Made by a program: the position numbers and the translations under genes. Below, in pieces: positions 17,643 to 25,750 of a DNA stretch of 64,000 nt (positions are counted from its first letter, which is position 1; each line of letters begins with the position of its first letter). Location of the stretch: NCBI GenBank assembly GCA_021800805.1, contig JAJYYR010000001.1, positions 186,001-250,000 on the forward strand. The letters run 5' to 3'. The notes below the pieces were generated by a model. The model had not been told where the DNA came from and did no database searches. It saw nothing but the letters and a program-made list of their open reading frames with translations. Source of the stretch: a bacterium (GTDB taxonomy: Bacteria > SZUA-79 > Acidulodesulfobacterales > Acidulodesulfobacteraceae).

Positions 17643-19750
17643 CTTATACTTATGATTTTTATTATCTTTTTTTGATTTTTTCTTTATCCGGCGTTATTAT
17701 TTCGTTTCTTGGCTTAGTATCAAAGGGGACGGATTTAAATCCGTCCCCTTTACGTCGGCTTTCCGCTTTTTCAAACGTTCTTTATATGGCGTCTTCCCTT
17801 ACGGCGGTTTTATATTCGTTAATTTCCTTTATAAAAAGGGGAAATCTTTTAGGCACGGCGTTTCAAATCGGAAGATTTTTTCCTGCAGGCAGGATTATTT
17901 TAAAATTCGACCCGATAACCGATTTTTTTATTTTTTTTATTTTTTCGGTATTTTTTTATATATCTATTTACCAGATAAAATACGTTAATAGGATAGGGCA
18001 GGGAATAAATATTCCGCTGTTTTCTTTTTTATATGGAATAATGCTGATAAGCGTTTATTTTGTCCTTGTTTCCTTTAACGGTTTTATGTTCCTTATTTTC
18101 TGGGAAATTATGGCGGTATCTTCATATTTTTTGGTTATGACGAAGCATTATATTAAAGGAACTAAGAAGGCGGCATTTTTAATGGCCGTCATAATGGAAA
18201 TAGGCGCAATGTTTATAATAGCCGGTTTAATAATTTTATACCTTCATGCAGGCAGTTTTAATTTGGAACTGCTTAAGGATTTGATTATTCCTGCTTACGT
18301 AAAAGAGATAGTTTTTTTGCTTTTTTTATTCGGTTTCGGGGCAAAAATGGGCATAGTCCCTCTGCATATATGGCTTCCCGAAGCCCACCCCGCATCTCCA
18401 TCGGGAGTATCCGGAGTTTTAAGCGGCGTGTTGACGTCCTGCGGAGTTTACGGCGTTATAAGGTTCGGACTCTATGTTCTTCATCCGTTGAACACTGCAT
18501 TAATGCTAGGTTCGGTTATTCTGGTTATTGCGGCGCTTACGATGTTTTTCGGCGTTTTATATATGTCGCAGACGCACGATATAAAGGTGCTTTTGTCTTA
18601 TTCCACGGTTGATAATATGGGCTTGATATTAACCGGCATAGGCGCATCGCTTTATTATAATTATTTCGGCTTGTCCGGTCTTTCCGCGCTTGCTCTCGTA
18701 GCTTCGTTATATGTTCTTATTAACCATGCATTTTTTAAAAGTCTTTTATTTTTAGGTTCGGGAAACATAGAGTATGAAACCGGGAGCCATGACATAGACA
18801 AATTCGGGGGAATTCTAAAAGGCATGCCTTTGACGGGCGGACTTGTTTTTATAGGAATTCTTTCTGCCGCCGGAATTCCTCCGCTCAATGGGTTTGTATC
18901 GGAATGGCTCAACCTTGAGGTTGTTTTTTTAGGGTTTCACATAAGTTCGGTTCTTCCGAGAATACTAATTTTTACCGTAGGAGCGATAATGGCTTTAAGT
19001 ATGGCTGTTGCCGTTTCGACTTACGTAAAATTATACGGGCTTACCTTTCTCGGAATGCCGAAGTCGAAAGAAGCTAAAAAGGCTAAAGAAGTCCCCTTTT
19101 CTATGAATATAGCCTTATTAATACCGGCGCTTATAAGTATATCCTTAGCCGGCTTTATGTATTTATATATTCCGATTTTATCCAAAGTATCCCAGTCGAT
19201 TTACCATATTAATATCGGCAGTAAAATACTTAAAAATTATATATTTATTCCTTATTATAGTTCGTTTTCCGCTTCGAGTCCCGTTTATCTGTTTTTCGTA
19301 TTCATTGCATTCATATTAATCCTCTATATTTTATATAAAGTTATAATAAAACCTAAAAAACGTTTTGTAGATTATGCATGGACGGGAGGCGAAAATTTAA
19401 TTAACGGTCATACGCAGGTATCGGTACTCGGTTTTTCCAACGCTTTGAGGATTATGTTCAATCTTGTCTATAAAAAAAGAAACAGGCTCGAGGTTCAAAA
19501 TTTAGAACACCCTTACGAACTTAAAAACCCCTTTCCTTATTCTTCTTTCTATCACAATTCCAGCGGCTACGGCTCATACATATTCCCGCTTATCGAATAT
19601 TATTTATATTTGCCGCTGATAAAGCTTTTTGAAAAAATAAGTTCCGTAACGACCGAATTGATGCAGAACGGTTCTTTAAATTTATACATATTTTATATAT
19701 TTTTCGTCTTTATTGCGGCTTTTTTTATTATCGTCATGATACCCATGTAA
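17639..19750 (+). CDS. Ehr/hydrogenase-4-like antiporter subunit (HyfB/NuoL type)
   Basis: 703-residue polytopic protein with about 16 hydrophobic segments, of the HyfB/HycC type. Proton-path landmarks are FWEIMAVSSYFLVMTKHYIKGTKKAAF (Glu helix), KMGIVPLHIWLPEAHPASPSGVSGVLSG (Lys helix) and LINHAFFKSLLFLGSGNI. The C-terminal cytosolic-type segment YAWTGGENLINGHTQVSVLGFSN is characteristic of HyfB/HycC. It is the last gene of the complex; no ferredoxin-like (HyfA/HyfH) subunit follows. A perfect 30-bp palindrome (17722-17751) lies inside its 5' part. Confidence 0.87.
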   Translation: MTYTYDFYYLFLIFSLSGVIISFLGLVSKGTDLNPSPLRRLSAFSNVLYMASSLTAVLYSLISFIKRGNLLGTAFQIGRFFPAGRIILKFDPITDFFIFFIFSVFFYISIYQIKYVNRIGQGINIPLFSFLYGIMLISVYFVLVSFNGFMFLIFWEIMAVSSYFLVMTKHYIKGTKKAAFLMAVIMEIGAMFIIAGLIILYLHAGSFNLELLKDLIIPAYVKEIVFLLFLFGFGAKMGIVPLHIWLPEAHPASPSGVSGVLSGVLTSCGVYGVIRFGLYVLHPLNTALMLGSVILVIAALTMFFGVLYMSQTHDIKVLLSYSTVDNMGLILTGIGASLYYNYFGLSGLSALALVASLYVLINHAFFKSLLFLGSGNIEYETGSHDIDKFGGILKGMPLTGGLVFIGILSAAGIPPLNGFVSEWLNLEVVFLGFHISSVLPRILIFTVGAIMALSMAVAVSTYVKLYGLTFLGMPKSKEAKKAKEVPFSMNIALLIPALISISLAGFMYLYIPILSKVSQSIYHINIGSKILKNYIFIPYYSSFSASSPVYLFFVFIAFILILYILYKVIIKPKKRFVDYAWTGGENLINGHTQVSVLGFSNALRIMFNLVYKKRNRLEVQNLEHPYELKNPFPYSSFYHNSSGYGSYIFPLIEYYLYLPLIKLFEKISSVTTELMQNGSLNLYIFYIFFVFIAAFFIIVMIPM
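17722..17751. repeat. Palindromic element 3, inside the HyfB-like gene
   Basis: Perfect inverted repeat with 15-base arms (AAAGGGGACGGATTT and its complement), followed by ACGTC. The right flank CCCCTTTAcGTC matches element 1 (CCCCTTTAtGTC). It is read in frame as KGTDLNPSPL in a loop between the first two membrane helices. With elements 1 and 2 it forms a family of three within 1 kb. Confidence 0.82.
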
Positions 19751-19795
19751 ATATAAAAAAACTCATAAATAATGCATAAAAATTTATAAAACATT

Positions 19796-20117
19796 ATGTT
19801 CGACGCATATTTAAAAATTAAAACGGACATTATAGAAAATTTAAGAAGAAGACCTTGAAAAATTAAAGCTCGAAAAGACGAAGCAGCTACTTGAAAAGGT
19901 AGAAGAATTTGCCCTTACGCTTGCGAATGAAAGCAATGCAAAATTTGTCGAACTTATCGGCGAATTTTTAGACGTTAGGATAAAAGAAATATTTAGCGAA
20001 TGGCGTGCAAGGGAAGAAAAGATTTTAAAAGAGCATCTCGAAGGAATATTTAAAAGGTTTTTAAGTCGTATGAACAAAATTCTCGAACTTCGCCCTTCTT
20101 CGCCTCTATATTACTAA
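19796..20117 (+). pseudogene. Frameshifted coiled-coil ORF
   Basis: An ATG at 19796 reads MFDAYLKIKTDIIENLRRRP and stops at UGA 19856-19858. From 19845 the +1 frame is open to 20117 and reads LEKLKLEKTKQLLEKVEEF and onward, a charged helical protein ending PSSPLYY. Joined by a +1 shift this makes a roughly 106-residue protein rich in Glu, Lys and Leu with coiled-coil character. The upper frame has a stop at 19842-19844, so the downstream part has no start of its own. Either a one-base deletion (mutation or sequencing error) or a +1 frameshift at CCU-UGA. No family recognised. It follows the HyfB-like gene by 45 bases and abuts the convergent fxsA. Confidence 0.55.
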
Positions 20118-20672
20118 TTATTTATCGTTATACTTTTTTAAAGGCAGCGAAAGCACATTAACTATTTTATTTCGACCGGATGAATTTTCATTCTCGCCGT
20201 CGGCGTTTTCGTTCCGATCTTCGTCCATTGTTTGACCGCTATATTTGCTATGTGCATTAGAATAGTAATAAGTAAAGTTCACGCCGTTATGCAATTTTTT
20301 AATAAAATATTTAAATATTAAATAAATTATATAGTAATTTAAAAAAGGTATTAAAAAAAGAACGGCAAGAAAATCGCTTATAAATCCCGGGATAAAAAAC
20401 AAAACGCCCGATATAAAAAAGGCCGCCGATTTTATCAAATTTTTGCTTATATTTTTTCCGGCGGAATAATCAAAGGCTATATTTTGGAAAGCTATATATT
20501 TTATTTTTTTCGTTATTAAATAGCCCGTTATGCTGAAGAAAACCAGAAGCCCCGCTGCAGAAAGGAATCCTATAATTTCGGCTACTTTAATAAATACGAA
20601 AATTTCAAGAAATAAATAAACTAATAGACCAAAAAAAATCTTTCCGAATAAGCCCATAAGTTTAATATACAA
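20118..20672 (-). CDS. fxsA: FxsA family membrane protein
   Basis: 184-residue protein with about four membrane segments. It is recognised by the FxsA signature: FGKIFFGLLVYLFLEIFVFIKVA at the N-terminus and ISGVLFFIPGFISDFLAVLFLIP near residues 85-110. FxsA is a cytoplasmic-membrane protein of unclear function, known for suppressing F-exclusion of phage T7 in E. coli. The last 50 residues are polar and poorly conserved. An inner ATG (MGLFGK, six codons in) is an alternative start and better matches the family N-terminus. Confidence 0.85.
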   Translation of the reverse strand: MYIKLMGLFGKIFFGLLVYLFLEIFVFIKVAEIIGFLSAAGLLVFFSITGYLITKKIKYIAFQNIAFDYSAGKNISKNLIKSAAFFISGVLFFIPGFISDFLAVLFLIPFLNYYIIYLIFKYFIKKLHNGVNFTYYYSNAHSKYSGQTMDEDRNENADGENENSSGRNKIVNVLSLPLKKYNDK

Positions 20673-20779
20673 CGATTTTTAATATTAATCAAATTTTTAA
20701 TTTTTACATATTATTCCATTTGTTACAAAAATTTAACATAATCTTAACGCTATCGTAATATTTATTATGTTATGATTTT

Positions 20780-20864
20780 TATAATACTGTAAGCGAAGTC
20801 TATTTGCGCCCACCTTTCAACTTCCGGGATTAATAATTTAATTAACCCGGAAGTTTTTATTTTT
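20780..20864 (+). ncRNA. Possible small RNA with rho-independent terminator
   Basis: A TATAAT box lies at 20780-20785, though without a good -35. A strong terminator is at 20819-20864: AACTTCCGGG (20819-20828) pairs with CCCGGAAGTT (20846-20855), followed by T-runs. It stands between the divergent fxsA and the 21035 gene and no ORF reads into it. That implies a transcript of about 75 bases. Its unpaired part carries CCACCTTT (20810-20817), complementary to AAAGGTGG-type Shine-Dalgarno sites. No known RNA family recognised. Confidence 0.4.
20819..20864 (+). terminator. Rho-independent terminator
   Basis: Ten-base perfect stem (20819-20828 with 20846-20855), an additional five pairs after a bulged A, then TTTTTATTTTT. 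It only fits plus-strand transcription. Confidence 0.75.
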
Positions 20865-21034
20865 AGCATGCTATATATTACAATAATTTAACATAAATGT
20901 CATAAAGTCGTAACATCCGTTTGATAAAATAAAATTATTAAAGATTGAGATATATAAATGATATCCAGCCGAGTTGCAAATCGGCTATAAATGCTATTAA
21001 GCCGGTAAATAGAAGCAATAATAAGGAGGGATAA

Positions 21035-21301
21035 ATGGAAAGTTCTTCGTTTTTTGATAGGTTAGTCGAAAACGCAAGCCAGAATGCCGTATTAATGAGG
21101 GCAAAATTTCTTAATATTCTAAAAAAGCAGATGAAGTCGGCTTCCTCTAAGAATTGTATCATGAATGTAAAATGTGGATGCAACGAAAATAATTTTAACG
21201 TTCTGGTTACCGAGGGCGACATTGAAAAGGTTTATGATAGATTTGCCAAGAAATGTCCTTCATGTGGGGAAGCAATTAAAATCACTTTTAAGTTTAATTA
21301 A
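21035..21301 (+). CDS. Small zinc-ribbon-like protein, unknown function
   Basis: 88 residues; no family recognised. The C-terminal half has two cysteine pairs, KCGC (about residues 46-49) and CPSCG (about 74-78), suggesting a single zinc ribbon. The N-terminal half is a helical segment, SSFFDRLVENASQNAVLMRAKF. An AAGGAGGGA Shine-Dalgarno lies just upstream of the ATG, so it is very likely translated. It precedes a phosphate-type transporter by 59 bases and may be co-transcribed with it. Confidence 0.7.
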   Translation: MESSSFFDRLVENASQNAVLMRAKFLNILKKQMKSASSKNCIMNVKCGCNENNFNVLVTEGDIEKVYDRFAKKCPSCGEAIKITFKFN

Positions 21302-21360
21302 AACAAAAAAGGAAAGTAAACTGAAGCAGTAAACCAAAATTTCAAAAGGAGGTATTATTA

Positions 21361-22821
21361 ATGGAAAATGTTAAAGAATTGAGGAACGACCTGCTGAATA
21401 AGGTTGACGAGGTTGACCTCGTCAGACATCACTTTAGGACGATGTTTACGGCAGGCATGGGTTTTTTTACGGATGCTTACGACTTGTTTATTATCGGGGT
21501 AGTTATTGCGCTCCTTACGCCGATATGGCATCTTACCACATCGGAAATTGCAATTCTTGGAAGTTCGTCGCTGATTGCGGCGGCGCTCGGGGCTTATATT
21601 TTCGGAAGGGTAGCGGATATTTTTGGCAGAAAAGCAATATACGGATTGGAAGTCCTTATTTTAACCATCGGAGCGATAGGTTCGGCATTTTCGCAGGATA
21701 TTACCCAGCTTATAATATGGAGAATAGTTCTCGGTATCGGGATAGGAGGCGATTATCCTATAAGCGCAATTATAATGAGCGAATATGCAAACAGAAAAGA
21801 CAGAGGAAAATTGGTTTCCATGGTTTTTTCGCTTCAGGGAATAGGGTTGATAGTAGGTCCTATGGCGGCGATTCTTATTTTAATGCTGGGGGTTCCGCAC
21901 GATATGGCATGGAGAATACTTCTGGGCTTAGGCGCCATCCCTGCCGCAAGCGTTATTTATTTAAGAAGAAAGATTAAAGAAACGCCGTATTTTAGCCTTA
22001 ATGCAAAAGGAGACGTTAAAAGCGCCGTTGCGGCTATTAACGACATAACCGGTTCAAAGATAGTTTCAAAATCTGCAGAAAGCAATAAAAATAACAAAAA
22101 TAAAAACGGGAACGAAGTTAAACTAAAGGCAAGATGGCACGACATGTTTAAATATCCGAATAATTTGAGACTTTTGGGAACGGCTGGGTCATGGTTTTTA
22201 TTGGACTGGGCTTTTTACGGAAATTCTATAAGCTGGCCGCTTGTTATGAAGTCGATTATGCCGCATGCCACGTTTATTCAGGGACTTGCCGCATCTACCA
22301 TAGTTTTTGTGGTTTTTGCCGCGCCTTTTTATTGGCTTGCCGCGTTCAGCATGGATAAGCTGGGGAGGAAATTTATCCAGATGTTCGGTTTTATCGGAAT
22401 GGCACTGTGTTATCTCATAATTTCCCTGACAAGTTTCGGCGGATATGAGCTAATCCCGGCTATGTTCATTCTCGTGTTCGGTTTAAGCTACATTTTCGTA
22501 GAGTTTGGGCCTAATGTGACAACATTTGTCTATCCAGCTGAAGTTTTCCCGACTCAAATTAGAGGCATGGGCGACGGCATATCGGCGGGAACCGGTAAAT
22601 TTGGAGCATTTCTGGGGACGCTTTTATTTCCTTTCCTTATGGCGGCGATAAAGGTGCAGGGAACCTTCATGGTGCTGGTCATAATTTCATTCATAGGAGC
22701 TATCCTTACGGCTTTTGCTTTGCCTGAAACGAAAGAAGTTTCTTTATCTAAGGTTAGCGAAGAGGATAAATATGAAGAAGGAAACATAGGCAAAACTTCT
22801 ATAGTTTCTCAGAACTCATAA
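21361..22821 (+). CDS. MFS transporter, phosphate:H+ symporter type
   Basis: 486-residue protein with 12 predicted membrane helices. The N-terminal GMGFFTDAYDLFIIG, the GRVADIFGRKAIYG loop and GIGGDYPISAIIMSEYANRKDRG closely match the phosphate:H+ symporter (Pho84-like) family of the major facilitator superfamily. A lysine- and asparagine-rich central loop (about 215-260) separates the two halves. A GGAGG Shine-Dalgarno precedes the ATG. Substrate is probably phosphate, but related family members carry other organic or inorganic anions. Confidence 0.8.
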   Translation: MENVKELRNDLLNKVDEVDLVRHHFRTMFTAGMGFFTDAYDLFIIGVVIALLTPIWHLTTSEIAILGSSSLIAAALGAYIFGRVADIFGRKAIYGLEVLILTIGAIGSAFSQDITQLIIWRIVLGIGIGGDYPISAIIMSEYANRKDRGKLVSMVFSLQGIGLIVGPMAAILILMLGVPHDMAWRILLGLGAIPAASVIYLRRKIKETPYFSLNAKGDVKSAVAAINDITGSKIVSKSAESNKNNKNKNGNEVKLKARWHDMFKYPNNLRLLGTAGSWFLLDWAFYGNSISWPLVMKSIMPHATFIQGLAASTIVFVVFAAPFYWLAAFSMDKLGRKFIQMFGFIGMALCYLIISLTSFGGYELIPAMFILVFGLSYIFVEFGPNVTTFVYPAEVFPTQIRGMGDGISAGTGKFGAFLGTLLFPFLMAAIKVQGTFMVLVIISFIGAILTAFALPETKEVSLSKVSEEDKYEEGNIGKTSIVSQNS

Positions 22822-22866
22822 ATATTGCAATATAATATAAAATAAAAGGTAATCTTAAGCGATTAT

Positions 22867-23577
22867 ATGAATTATTCTAAAGCGGATACTCACATACATA
22901 CAAGTTACAGCGACGGCAACAGTTCTCCCGAGGATATCGTAGAGGCGGCGGCAGGCAGACTCGACGTAATCGCCATAACCGACCACAACAGAATTAAAGG
23001 TGCTTTTAAGGCTAAAGAATACGCGTTAAAAAACAGTTTTCTCGAGGTTGACGTTATTGTAGGCGAGGAAATTTCAACGAAAAACGGACACGTAGTCGGG
23101 CTGTTTTTAGAAAATAAGATAATTCCGGGCAGGACGGCTCAAGAAACTATCGATGAAATACATTTTCAAGGGGGGCTTGCCATCGCTCCCCATCCTTATT
23201 ATTTTGTTTCTTATGCTGAAAAAGGTTATACGCCGATAAGGAAACTTTTGTCCGAGCTTGATTTCGATGCGGTAGAGGTTATTAATAATTCCAGCACGTT
23301 TTCCATATTTTCCAATGCGGTTACTTCTTTTGCAAATGTATCCATAGGGCTTCCGCAACTTGGCGTGAGCGATGCGCACATGAGTAATTTTATAGGCAAA
23401 GGTTATACCGGTTTTCATGGAAAAACCGCTTTAGACCTTAAGTTGCAGATAAAAGAAAAGAAAACCACTGCGCATTTTAATCATTATTCTGTCAGGGAAT
23501 TTAAACTCAACACTATCCAGACGGTAAAATCCCTTTATCTTTATTTTTACGGAAATAACGATAAAGGTGCCGCTTAA
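22867..23577 (+). CDS. PHP-domain metal-dependent phosphoesterase
   Basis: 236-residue PHP protein: metal ligands DTHIHTSYSDG (residues 7-17), ITDHN near 37-41, Glu in GEEIST, His in APHPY and the C-terminal GVSDAH. This ligand set matches the YciV/TrpH-like group, which hydrolyses 3',5'-nucleoside bisphosphates or oligoribonucleotides. It is shorter than RnmA/YciV (about 290), so the substrate is left open. It stands alone between the transporter and rdgB. Confidence 0.8.
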   Translation: MNYSKADTHIHTSYSDGNSSPEDIVEAAAGRLDVIAITDHNRIKGAFKAKEYALKNSFLEVDVIVGEEISTKNGHVVGLFLENKIIPGRTAQETIDEIHFQGGLAIAPHPYYFVSYAEKGYTPIRKLLSELDFDAVEVINNSSTFSIFSNAVTSFANVSIGLPQLGVSDAHMSNFIGKGYTGFHGKTALDLKLQIKEKKTTAHFNHYSVREFKLNTIQTVKSLYLYFYGNNDKGAA

Positions 23578-23662
23578 GCATCTTTCCCGCCGCATTAATG
23601 CTTTCTTTCATTCAGGTATTAAAAGATGCGAAAGATAGGTTATTATATGCTATAATATTCTA

Positions 23663-24331
23663 ATGGAATTAAAAACGGAATATAATAATACAATCAATAT
23701 ACTTATAGCTACCGGCAATGCCCATAAATTTCAAGAAATCCAAGAGATACTCCGCGATTATGCAGATATAAACCCCGTATTTTTAGATAAAAACCGCAAA
23801 ATTGAGATAATCGAAGACGGAAAAACCTACGAAGACAACGCAAAAATTAAAGTCGAAGGCTGTCTTAATTATTTAAACGAAAATCCTGATTTAAAAAAAT
23901 CTTTCAATATTAGTTTTATATTAAGCGAAGATTCCGGACTCGAAGTAGAGTGCTTGGGAGAGGCCCCCGGTCTTTTTACGGCGAGGTACGCCGGAGAAAA
24001 TGCTTCTAATGAAGATAATATCGATAAACTGCTCTATGATATGACGTTAGAAAAAAAATGTTCATTAAACAGGCGCGCTAAATTTGTTTGTTATGCCTGC
24101 CTTTACGATATCCAAAAAAAAGATTTTCGATATTTTTACGGCGAATTAAAAGGACTAATAGCTAATAGCGTGAGCGGAAGCGGCGGTTTCGGATACGACC
24201 CTATTTTTATAGTGCCGGAGTTTAATAAAACCGCAGCACAAATAGATGCTTTCCAAAAAAACGCTATATCGCATAGAGCGGCGGCTATTAAAAAAGCCGC
24301 CGATAAAATAAAGGAACTGTGTAATAAATAA
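23663..24331 (+). CDS. rdgB: Non-canonical purine NTP pyrophosphatase
   Basis: Cleaves dITP, dXTP and ITP to monophosphates, keeping the nucleotide pool clean. HAM1/RdgB family landmarks are ATGNAHKFQEIQEIL near residue 16, LSEDSGLEVECLGEAPGLFTARYAG and GSGGFGYDPIF, with SHRAAAIKK at the C-terminus. The 222 residues slightly exceed the usual 195-205, through an N-terminal extension and an insertion near residue 75. A TATAAT at 23651-23656 lies only six bases before the ATG. Confidence 0.92.
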   Translation: MELKTEYNNTINILIATGNAHKFQEIQEILRDYADINPVFLDKNRKIEIIEDGKTYEDNAKIKVEGCLNYLNENPDLKKSFNISFILSEDSGLEVECLGEAPGLFTARYAGENASNEDNIDKLLYDMTLEKKCSLNRRAKFVCYACLYDIQKKDFRYFYGELKGLIANSVSGSGGFGYDPIFIVPEFNKTAAQIDAFQKNAISHRAAAIKKAADKIKELCNK

Positions 24332-24334
24332 ATA

Positions 24335-25708
24335 ATGAATATTAAAATTATAGAAGAATTTAAAGCCCTGCTCGGCAGAAAGCGCGTTTTGACGGAAACA
24401 GAGGAGCTTATCTGCTATTCTTACGATGCGACATCTAAGGATTTTATGCCGGACGCCGTTGTATTTCCGCACAGTGCCGGGGAGATATCTAAAATAGTTA
24501 AACTGTGCTTAAAATATGATATACCGATAGTCGGAAGAGGTTCGGGGAGCGGTTTTTCGGGAGGGAGTCTGCCTTTAAAAGGCGGAGTAGTAGTTTCGTT
24601 CACGCAAATGAACCGCATTTTGGAATTAGACGAAGAAAATATGTTTGTTACTGTCGAGCCGGGTATAATAAACGCCGATTTAAAAAACTATCTTTCGGAT
24701 AAAGGATACTTTTATCCCCCCGATCCGGCGAGTTACGAATTTTCGACGATAGGCGGCAACGTTGCGGAATGTTCGGGAGGACCCAGAGCAGTCAAATACG
24801 GCGTTACTAAAGATTATGTTGCGGCGCTCGAGGTTATAACGGGCGAAGGAGAAATAATCGATACCGGCTCAAAAACGGTTAAAAACGTTTCAGGATATAA
24901 TCTTACCCAGCTTTTTATCGGTTCGGAAGGCACACTCGGTCTTTTTTCCAAAATCACCCTTAAAATTTTATCCAAACCGGAGGCAGATTCGTTAATTTTA
25001 GTATCGTTCGACGATATAAGCAATGGGTTTAAAGCGGCTGTTTCCTTGTTAAAACTAAGAAATAAACCTTCTATGCTTGAATTTATGGATAAATCATCCA
25101 TTGAGTCCGTTAAGGATTATTTTAAAAGCGATAAAATAAAAATAGAGGGCAATTTTTTGTTTATTATAGAAGCGGACGGCTCCCAAGCAGAGGTGGATAA
25201 GTCTATAGACGAATATGAAAAGATATTGAAAGATTTTTCGTCGGTTTATCTTTTTACTTCCGGAAATGATAAAGATAAGAAAGAAATAATGGATGCGAGG
25301 AGAGCAATATCTCCGTCTTTAAGAAAATACGGCGACCTTAAAATAAATAACGATATTGCCGTTCCGGTAAATAAAATTCCCGAAATGCTTTTGTTTTTAG
25401 AAGAATCGTCGAAATCTTATAATATCCCTATAATAAACTTCGGACATTTCGGGGACGGCAATATTCACGTAAATATTATGCTGGATAAAAATGATGCAGA
25501 GATGGTTGTGAAAGGGGAGAAGGCGAAATACGAGATTCTAAAAAGGACGGTGGAACTCGGCGGAAGTTTGTCGGGCGAACACGGGATAGGGCTCGAAAAA
25601 AAAGAGTTTATGAAATTGAAATATAACGATTATTATATGAATATTTTAAAAAATATTAAAAAGGCGTTTGACCCTCGAAATATCATAAATCCCGGAAAGA
25701 TATTTTAA
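24335..25708 (+). CDS. glcD: FAD-binding glycolate/D-lactate oxidase subunit GlcD-like
   Basis: 457-residue flavoprotein of the FAD-linked oxidase (PCMH) family. Landmarks are VGRGSGSGFSGGSLPLKGG for FAD binding (about residues 63-82), PADPASYEFSTIGGNVAE-like PPDPASYEFSTIGGN and the C-terminal GHFGDGNIHVN and SGEHGIGLEKK. It probably oxidises a 2-hydroxy acid with electrons passed to the adjacent Fe-S protein. No GlcE subunit is present, so a two-gene GlcD/GlcF-type system. It starts 4 bases after rdgB. Confidence 0.87.
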   Translation: MNIKIIEEFKALLGRKRVLTETEELICYSYDATSKDFMPDAVVFPHSAGEISKIVKLCLKYDIPIVGRGSGSGFSGGSLPLKGGVVVSFTQMNRILELDEENMFVTVEPGIINADLKNYLSDKGYFYPPDPASYEFSTIGGNVAECSGGPRAVKYGVTKDYVAALEVITGEGEIIDTGSKTVKNVSGYNLTQLFIGSEGTLGLFSKITLKILSKPEADSLILVSFDDISNGFKAAVSLLKLRNKPSMLEFMDKSSIESVKDYFKSDKIKIEGNFLFIIEADGSQAEVDKSIDEYEKILKDFSSVYLFTSGNDKDKKEIMDARRAISPSLRKYGDLKINNDIAVPVNKIPEMLLFLEESSKSYNIPIINFGHFGDGNIHVNIMLDKNDAEMVVKGEKAKYEILKRTVELGGSLSGEHGIGLEKKEFMKLKYNDYYMNILKNIKKAFDPRNIINPGKIF

Positions 25709-25750
25709 ATCATCCGTTTTAGGTATAATCCCCGCAAAGGAGTCTGGCTA

